Positions 14,531 to 19,739 of a stretch of DNA of 19,739 nt are shown in pieces (the first letter of the stretch is position 1; each line of letters begins with the position of its first letter). Origin of the DNA: Methanosarcinaceae archaeon (GTDB lineage Archaea; Halobacteriota; Methanosarcinia; Methanosarcinales; Methanosarcinaceae); NCBI GenBank assembly GCA_030609665.1, contig JAUWBW010000006.1, positions 1 to 19,739 on the forward strand, written 5' to 3'. The notes beneath the pieces are model-generated. The model was not told the DNA's origin. It did no database searches and saw nothing but the letters and a program-made list of their open reading frames with translations. The position numbers were made by a program, and so were the translations under genes.

Positions 14531-15439
14531 TCATTCACGACCAAGCAACTTACATGCCTGACAAATCCCAAGACTGCATGCCTGACCGCAGATTCGGCAT
14601 TTTGCAAGTTCTATGTCTGTATATTCTTTTGAAATGATCGGCGCCATTGTGTCAAAACCTTTAAGCAGGGAATATTTTGTTCCAGGGTGTGCCACTTCAA
14701 AGTCATTGAGCATATCCCTGACTTCGCCCCTTATCGCTTCATGGGCATACGGGCATTCACTAAAATCGACTGGCAGGTCGTTGACAAGTGCATAGAGTGC
14801 CACTTCTTTTTCGGGAATGAAACGAAGTGGTTTGGCACGGAGGACAAGCCCTTCAAGCGTATGGGGTTGTGCAAGTTTGACCATGCGTGACACCTCACCT
14901 CTCAAATGATTCAGGAGTATCGTCTGTGCTTCATCATCAAGATTGTGACCTGTTGCAAGTTTTGTTGCACCGACTTCAATTGCGGTCTTGTTTAGCAACG
15001 TTTTTCGAAGAACACCACAGTAACTACATGCACCTTTCTCACGTTCTTTTGCAGTGATCTCATCAAGGGTTGTGTCAAACTCATCCTCAAAAGAGCGAAT
15101 AATGTGTCGAACACCCAATTTTGCAGTCAGTTCTTTTGCAGTCTTTAGCGTATGCTCGCGGTAGCCGTCTATTCCCTCATCAATTGTAATGGCTATAAGT
15201 TCAATATCCGGTCGTTTGTCGAATATCTTATGAAGCATGAATAACAGTACAGCACTGTCCTTTCCACCACTCAGTGCAACTGCAATGATGTCATTTTTTT
15301 GAATGTTGAAATGCTTTCTGATGGTCAACTTGATCTTCCGTTCAACATCTTCAATGAAATGCTTTTTACACAGGTGCATTCCAGAGTATTTTTGGAAAAT
15401 AATTGCTTCTTTGTTGCATTTACTGCACTTTACATTCAT
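14531..15439 (-). CDS. ncsA: tRNA 2-thiolation enzyme, Ncs6/TtuA family
   Basis: This adenylating thiouridine synthetase uses ATP to activate a tRNA uridine and inserts sulfur. The N-terminal zinc finger is C5, C8, C24 and H27. The PP-loop ATP site is SGGKDS at 57-62. C138, C141 (CSYCG) and C229 (SECPYA) match the three cysteines that hold the catalytic [4Fe-4S] cluster in TtuA. A C-terminal zinc ribbon uses cysteines from CRIC (281-284) and CSLGICQAC (288-296). The full length of 302 residues is typical. Thermophiles use TtuA at position 54, while Ncs6/NcsA acts on U34 of the anticodon. U34 is more likely in a mesophilic methanogen, but sequence alone does not decide. The sulfur-carrier and E1 partners are not in the window. 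Confidence 0.92.
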   Translation of the reverse strand: MNVKCSKCNKEAIIFQKYSGMHLCKKHFIEDVERKIKLTIRKHFNIQKNDIIAVALSGGKDSAVLLFMLHKIFDKRPDIELIAITIDEGIDGYREHTLKTAKELTAKLGVRHIIRSFEDEFDTTLDEITAKEREKGACSYCGVLRKTLLNKTAIEVGATKLATGHNLDDEAQTILLNHLRGEVSRMVKLAQPHTLEGLVLRAKPLRFIPEKEVALYALVNDLPVDFSECPYAHEAIRGEVRDMLNDFEVAHPGTKYSLLKGFDTMAPIISKEYTDIELAKCRICGQACSLGICQACKLLGRE

Positions 15440-15637
15440 GGGTGTTCGTCCTTCCCATCATCGAAGGATATATTAGTATATATGGTTTCTCAAAACGCAA
15501 ATGCTAAGATCATTTCAATTGTAATTATGAGCATATCCCGTAGCAATTGCCACATTTTATGGAATATGTTACAGGCAGTCACATAGAATCACTTGGTATA
15601 TATATTCACATCTTTAAAATTTTCATGAGTCGAAACA

Positions 15638-15645
15638 TTTATAAT
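15638..15645 (+). promoter_or_regulatory. TATA box of the roadblock gene
   Basis: TTTATAAT preceded by GAAAC (BRE-like) would direct a start near 15668, giving a leader of about 43 bases before the ATG at 15711. No good Shine-Dalgarno is seen in that leader. Confidence 0.4.
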
Positions 15646-15710
15646 CACTTAATTCAACTAAAGGTGAAAAATTGGATTTGGTTGTTTGGTGACTTATAGT
15701 ATGGGTATTT

Positions 15711-16079
15711 ATGGTGGTATTAACAAAAAGACTTGAAGAGGTCCTATTAGACCTTAAAAAAGTAGATGGAATTGAATCTGCAGCAATAGCGACAAGAGAC
15801 GGTTTACTGATAGCAGCCAACACGTTTCCGGGAACTTATCCAGAATCGTTTGCTGCAATGTCTGCCACTATGCTCAGTGCAGCAGAAACTGCAACCAATG
15901 AACTTAATAGAGGTTTTGCAAAAAGGGTAATTGTGGAATCAGAAGATTGTCGACTAATCATAATCGGTTCAGGTCCAAAATCATTGGTGGTTGCATTGAC
16001 AGCAGCCAATTCCGGTCTTGGTTTGATACTGGTCGAACTTAAAAAAAGTGCTCGCAAGATCGATGAGATGCTTAAGTGA
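15711..16079 (+). CDS. Roadblock/LC7 domain protein
   Basis: The 122-residue single-domain protein has the roadblock/LC7 (longin-related, MglB-like) pattern. An N-terminal helix (LTKRLEEVLLDLKKVDGIESA) leads into the strand pair AAIATRDGLLIAANT. A middle helix follows, rich in Ala, Met and Ser (ESFAAMSATMLSAAETA, about 44-60), then VIVESEDCRLIIIGSGPKSLVV and a C-terminal helix. In bacteria such proteins act as dimeric regulators of Ras-like GTPases. No MglA-like GTPase is adjacent here, so its partner must be elsewhere if it exists. The gene is 35 bp upstream of the TctA-like permease on the same strand, probably co-transcribed. The ATG at 15711 is favoured by length; the ribosome site is weak. 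Confidence 0.85.
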   Translation: MVVLTKRLEEVLLDLKKVDGIESAAIATRDGLLIAANTFPGTYPESFAAMSATMLSAAETATNELNRGFAKRVIVESEDCRLIIIGSGPKSLVVALTAANSGLGLILVELKKSARKIDEMLK

Positions 16080-16114
16080 TCTGCTGATTTACCATTGATT
16101 AACTATTTTATAAG

Positions 16115-17497
16115 GTGCATCAATTGTTTTTAACAGGCGATATTTCGATTTTTATTATTATATTATCAGTTCTGGCGGGATATTTCCTTGGTGTTTTCTC
16201 AGGACTGGTTCCGGGAATTCACACAAATAATTTCGCCCTGTTACTTGTTGCCCTTTCACCAATGATGAGCGAGTATGGCATACAGCCGTTCTACATTGCC
16301 ATCATAATTTTGTCAAATTCCATTGCACACACGTTCCACGACGTTATCCCTGCCGTATTCCTGGGGGCACCCGATTCTGATATGGCACTTGCTGTACTAC
16401 CCGGACACAGGCTCCTGCTTGATGGTTTCGGTGCAGAAGCAATCCGTTTATCCGCACTCGGAAGTGCAGGATCGGTTGTATTCTCGATGGTAATTGTCCT
16501 GCCGCTTGCTGCGATATTCAGTATTGCGTATCCTTTTTTGCAGGAGCACATTGCATGGATTCTCATTTTCATAGTATTTCTCATGGTGGCGACAGAAAAA
16601 GGCGAGTACATCATAGGTCAGGGGTCGCTTGTCCATTACAAGTACAAGGCTTATGCCGTAGTATTGTTCCTGCTAAGTGGGGTGCTTGGGTTGTTTGCAT
16701 TTGAGATGGAAGGATTGATGAACCCTGTCATCAATTTTGGTGCACCTTCAATTCTGCTGCCTCTTCTTAGCGGATTGTTTGGCGCGTCACAGCTCGTGAT
16801 AAGCCTGCTCACACATTCAACCATTCCGCCGCAGACTTTTGCAAAGATGACATTGCCAGGGAAGCGGATCGTGAGAGGAATTATCACAGGCAGTGCGGCG
16901 GGTTCCATAGTTGCATGGCTGCCAGGGATATCATCAGCAATTGCGGCGGTGCTCGCGCGTCTGGTTATCAGGAAAGATTTTGACCGTGAGGGTGAGGACG
17001 ATGGTGATGTAGATCCGGATGGTGTGGATGCGGGTTCAAAAGAGTTCATTGTCTCAGTTTCGGGAGTTAATACTTCGAATGCAATCTTTGGTCTGGTTGC
17101 CCTGAGCGTGATCGGAAAAACAAGAAGCGGTGCTATGGTGGCGATCAATGATGTGCTGGGTGCAGCCAGTGGTGTGACTGCCAGTGTAATTACGCTTGAT
17201 ACATCAATGTTGCTCCTTTTTTTCGGCGTTATTTTGCTGACCGCTTTTTTGTCGTATTTTTCTACGATTATGATCGGGAACAATGTCCATCGTGTACTGT
17301 CGAGAATCGATTACTCTAAACTGTGTATTGGTGTGCTCATCGGACTTGCGTTTATGGTTGTTTTATTTACTGGATTTTTCGGATTGTTGATCTTTATTAT
17401 AGCTACACCGATAGGGATGCTTGCACCATTTTTTAAGGTAAGGAAATCAAATGCTATGGGTGTGATTTTGTTGCCGGTTATTCTTTATTTCATATAA
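16115..17497 (+). CDS. TctA-like (DUF112) membrane permease, archaeal type
   Basis: This 460-residue multi-pass membrane protein belongs to the TctA superfamily, the large permease of tripartite tricarboxylate transporters. Family marks are the early glycine/proline motif GVFSGLVPGIHTNNFALLL (about 27-45), the mid-protein GSAAGSIVAWLPGISSAIAA and the later VSGVNTSNAIFGLVALSVIG. An acidic cytoplasmic loop (REGEDDGDVDPDGVDAGSKE) separates two halves with about a dozen hydrophobic segments. No TctB or periplasmic TctC gene accompanies it, so archaeal members may work alone; the substrate is unknown. The start is uncertain: GTG at 16115 is used, but TTG at 16124 is preceded by GGTG at 6-base spacing. 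Confidence 0.85.
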   Translation: MHQLFLTGDISIFIIILSVLAGYFLGVFSGLVPGIHTNNFALLLVALSPMMSEYGIQPFYIAIIILSNSIAHTFHDVIPAVFLGAPDSDMALAVLPGHRLLLDGFGAEAIRLSALGSAGSVVFSMVIVLPLAAIFSIAYPFLQEHIAWILIFIVFLMVATEKGEYIIGQGSLVHYKYKAYAVVLFLLSGVLGLFAFEMEGLMNPVINFGAPSILLPLLSGLFGASQLVISLLTHSTIPPQTFAKMTLPGKRIVRGIITGSAAGSIVAWLPGISSAIAAVLARLVIRKDFDREGEDDGDVDPDGVDAGSKEFIVSVSGVNTSNAIFGLVALSVIGKTRSGAMVAINDVLGAASGVTASVITLDTSMLLLFFGVILLTAFLSYFSTIMIGNNVHRVLSRIDYSKLCIGVLIGLAFMVVLFTGFFGLLIFIIATPIGMLAPFFKVRKSNAMGVILLPVILYFI

Positions 17498-17548
17498 TTT
17501 CACAATGATGCAACAAGAAAATCCTTTTGTTCGGATTGACTTGTAGAG

Positions 17549-17568
17549 CATCAGGTTAACACCTGATG
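17549..17568 (+). promoter_or_regulatory. Perfect hairpin upstream of pheT
   Basis: CATCAGGT (17549-17556) and ACCTGATG (17561-17568) form an 8-bp stem with the tetraloop TAAC. It lies 51 bp after the permease stop and 92 bp before pheT. There is no T-run behind it. It could end the permease transcript, act in a pheT leader, or be a protein-binding dyad. Confidence 0.4.
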
Positions 17569-17660
17569 AACAATGAAAAACATTAAATCCAAAGTTAGAT
17601 ATGTTGTGGTCAGATATTAATCATACATATTACAATGATACATAATCAGAGGACCCTTTT

Positions 17661-19280
17661 ATGCCAATTATAACCTTACAATACGATGACATGGAAAAAC
17701 TCACTCGCGCAGACAAGGATACGATAATCGACCGCGTGCCCATGATCGGGGCGGATATTGAGCGTGTGGAAGAAGAGTCTATTGATATCGAGTTCTTCCC
17801 TGACCGACCTGATCTGTACAGTGTAGAGGGAGTCGCACGCGCAATGAGGGGATTTCTGGACATTGAGAAAGGTCTCTGTGAATATGAAGTGACACCTTCT
17901 GATGTTGAGATAACACTTGATGAGGAGATTGCGGACATACGCCCTGTTCTTGGATGTGCGGTTGTGAGAGGTGTCAGTTTTGATGAAAATTCGATAAAGT
18001 CACTTATGGACTTGCAGGAGGATCTGCATTGGGGACTTGGACGCGATCGTAAGAAGGTGTCTATTGGTGTACACGATATGGCAAACATTGAGGCTCCATT
18101 CAGATACGTCGCCGCCGACCCTGACTTTGAGTTCATCCCGCTTGATTTTACGGAACCGATGTCAATGCGCGATATGCTTGAAAAACATCCAAAAGGTGTG
18201 GGCTTTGCTCATCTTGTGGAGGGATTTGATAAATATCCGCTTATACTGGATGCAAATGATAATGTGCTTTCATTCCCACCAATCATTAATGGAAATCTAA
18301 CACGGGTTGAGGAGAGCACTACCGAACTGTTCATTGATGTGACAGGACTTGCAGATGCAGTTTACACAGCCCTTAACATCGTTGTGACATCACTTGCAGA
18401 GCGTGGCGGGAAAGTAGAGTCTGTGAAAATTATGATGCCGGATGGGAGCACGAAGATCACACCGGACCTTACGCCCCGGGTTCATAAAATTACAAGATCA
18501 GAAGTTGATTCGTTGCTCGGTATCGATCTTTCAATGGATGAGATCGTCACACAACTTGAGAAGATGCGGTTCGGCATACGCAAGATCGATGGCGAGACCC
18601 TTGAGGTAGAGATCGCTTCGTATCGTGCCGATATCCTGAACATCGATGATATTATTGAGGACATTGCGATCGGATACGGATACGACAATATCCAGCCGGA
18701 TTTCCCAAAGAGTTCCACAGTCGGAAAAGCTCACGAGATATCACTGGCAAGGACTGCGATGCGTGAGATCATGGTAGGTCTGGGATATTCTGAAGTAATG
18801 CCATTCACCCTGACAAGCGAGAAGGTTCATTTCGAGTGGATGTGCCGTGATAAGACGGATGATTTTACTAATGTACTGCACCCGATCAGTGAAGACCAGA
18901 ACATGTTGCGTACAACTATCCTGCCAAACCTTATGGAGATACTCTCATTGAACCAACACCGCGAACTTCCTCAGCGTATCTTTGAAGTTGGCGAGGTTGT
19001 GGTTAACAATAGCAATCGCCGCCATCTAGCTGCGGTATCGATACACCCACAGGCAAACTTTACGGAAGTGCGCGAGCTCGTGGATGCTGTGATGCGCGAG
19101 CGCATGGTCGAGTATGAGGTCGTGGAATCACAGGATGCGGCATTTTTGGAAGGCAGGCGCGCAGACATCCTTGTTGATGGTGAAAAGATCGGTGTTATGG
19201 GCGAGTTCTATCCTGAGGTTGTAACGAATTTCGGATTGGGGCAGCCTGTGGTTGGGTTTGAGATCGATATTAAGGTTTGA
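17661..19280 (+). CDS. pheT: Phenylalanine-tRNA ligase beta subunit
   Basis: PheT pairs with PheS to form the heterotetrameric enzyme that charges tRNA-Phe. The 539 residues match the archaeal/eukaryotic-type beta subunit, which is much shorter than the bacterial one. The N-terminal part has MIGADIERVEEESIDIEFFPDRPDLYSVEGVARA. The B3/B4 editing-type region follows at about 85-260 (SIGVHDMANIEAPFRY, PPIINGN). The B5 domain is at about 270-345 (PRVHKITRSEVDSLLGIDLS, ending DIEDIAIGYGYDNI), and a catalytic-like fold runs to the end (NMLRTTILPNLMEIL, RIFEVGEVV, GVMGEFYPEV). AGAGGA at 17648-17653 is 7 bases before the ATG. pheS is not in the window, so the two subunits are apparently unlinked here. 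Confidence 0.97.
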   Translation: MPIITLQYDDMEKLTRADKDTIIDRVPMIGADIERVEEESIDIEFFPDRPDLYSVEGVARAMRGFLDIEKGLCEYEVTPSDVEITLDEEIADIRPVLGCAVVRGVSFDENSIKSLMDLQEDLHWGLGRDRKKVSIGVHDMANIEAPFRYVAADPDFEFIPLDFTEPMSMRDMLEKHPKGVGFAHLVEGFDKYPLILDANDNVLSFPPIINGNLTRVEESTTELFIDVTGLADAVYTALNIVVTSLAERGGKVESVKIMMPDGSTKITPDLTPRVHKITRSEVDSLLGIDLSMDEIVTQLEKMRFGIRKIDGETLEVEIASYRADILNIDDIIEDIAIGYGYDNIQPDFPKSSTVGKAHEISLARTAMREIMVGLGYSEVMPFTLTSEKVHFEWMCRDKTDDFTNVLHPISEDQNMLRTTILPNLMEILSLNQHRELPQRIFEVGEVVVNNSNRRHLAAVSIHPQANFTEVRELVDAVMRERMVEYEVVESQDAAFLEGRRADILVDGEKIGVMGEFYPEVVTNFGLGQPVVGFEIDIKV

Positions 19281-19314
19281 CATTAAAGTTGACTCAAAAT
19301 ATCGGTGCTACCAT

Positions 19315-19327
19315 CGCGCGAAGCGCG
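19315..19327. repeat. Short GC palindrome downstream of pheT
   Basis: CGCGC (19315-19319) and GCGCG (19323-19327) flank a GAA loop. It stands out as GC-rich in AT-rich surroundings, 35 bp after the pheT stop. No T-run follows immediately. Confidence 0.4.
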
Positions 19328-19432
19328 CACGTTTCCACAACGCTATGAAATAATGTTGTAATTATGCTCGTTTATGTGCATTAAACTGGTAGGAAATGAT
19401 TGTATGTGTTGTTAGTGGGTTAGTAGTGAGGG

Positions 19433-19470
19433 AACGCGCCGCCTGCGGCGGTTTGTTGCGTTGTTTTCGA
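19433..19470 (+). terminator. Nested hairpin, possible terminator
   Basis: AACGC (19433-19437) pairs with GCGTT (19458-19462), and inside it CCGCC (19439-19443) pairs with GGCGG (19447-19451) around TGC. A short GTTTT follows. It sits between pheT and the leftward frame ending at 19476, so it could serve both. Confidence 0.4.
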
Positions 19471-19475
19471 AAAAT

Positions 19476-19739
19476 CTAAACAAAGCCGCAAGCAAAGTTG
19501 GAAATATCCTCTTCGATCGGCTCTTTGATCCCATACAGAACCTGTCGTGCATCTTTGCGGTGTAACCTTTCTTCGACGATCCCTTTGATTTTCAGTTTAG
19601 TTAAAGCGTATCTCACAGTGCATCGCCGCGTGTTTTGAATTCTTTTGAGTCTGGAACAAGAACACATCACCTGCACGAAACTAAAAAAAAGCAATATCGA
19701 TAACCCATGGTTAAAAAAACATATTACGAAATATTGGAC
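19476..19739 (-). pseudogene. Winged-helix domain fragment, partial at the window edge
   Basis: The minus-strand frame is open from the stop at 19476 to the window edge, so the true start is not visible. The readable part, RRCTVRYALTKLKIKGIVEE then RLHRKDARQVLYGI, looks like the recognition helix and wing of an archaeal winged-helix regulator of the TrmB/MarR kind. The more N-terminal stretch is odd: it is cysteine- and phenylalanine-rich and contains T-run-encoded phenylalanines. It does not look like the normal first helices of such a domain. It may be a remnant, a frameshifted gene or the end of a larger regulator. The shortest convincing start would be the ATG of MCSCSRLKRI. Confidence in the domain is moderate and in gene integrity low. 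Confidence 0.4.

Noticed and set aside
1..19739. tRNA or rRNA genes
   Set aside because: No cloverleaf with a TTC-arm or CCA-end pattern and no rRNA-like stretch was recognised by eye. A covariance search would be needed to exclude them fully.

Overview
The window reads as chromosome of a methanogenic archaeon of the Methanosarcinales/Methanosarcinaceae type. This is inferred from gene content: a group II chaperonin, a tubulin-like FtsZ next to a short ribbon-helix-helix gene, an archaeal dihydropteroate-synthase-like protein of the kind linked to methanopterin-type pterins, an archaeal PheT, an archaeal tRNA thiolation enzyme and a membrane pyrophosphatase. Archaeal TATA boxes, occasional Shine-Dalgarno motifs and two apparently leaderless starts fit this. 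No rRNA, tRNA, insertion sequence, prophage or CRISPR array is visible.

Layout: 1-397 is a non-coding leader with a structured repeat element and the chaperonin promoter; the thermosome subunit follows (398-2050, +). A minus-strand cluster converges on it: a signal-peptide/one-helix membrane protein (4497-3424), an S4-domain 2'-O-methyltransferase of the TlyA/FtsJ type (3390-2704) and a DUF2119 M14-like hydrolase (2729-2100). The divergent spacer 4498-4898 carries the most striking signal of the window: nine 7-bp GTCWGAC-like units at an exact 11-bp pitch, just downstream of a TATA box, with three 13-bp direct repeats just upstream of that box. It drives a 58-aa CdrS-like RHH gene (4899-5075) and then ftsZ (5133-6317), which ends in a hairpin/T-run terminator.

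Next come a DHPS-like protein with a 152-aa unknown protein behind it (6465-8431), then a K+-independent-type H+-pyrophosphatase (8622-10646) with its own terminator. After a 311-bp spacer with repeats lie a TudS-like desulfidase (minus), a multi-pass membrane protein (plus), a 576-aa HEAT-repeat protein (minus) and an Ncs6/TtuA tRNA thiolase (minus). The right part holds a roadblock/LC7 protein, a TctA-like permease and PheT. A partial winged-helix reading frame lies at the right edge.

Most genes are housekeeping: protein folding, translation, cell division, energy conservation and pterin metabolism. The novelty is mainly in the spacers. The first signal is the helically phased operator array upstream of the cdrS-like/ftsZ pair. 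The second is a two-copy intergenic element (111-168 and 11514-11571) whose predicted hairpin is kept by paired substitutions between copies.
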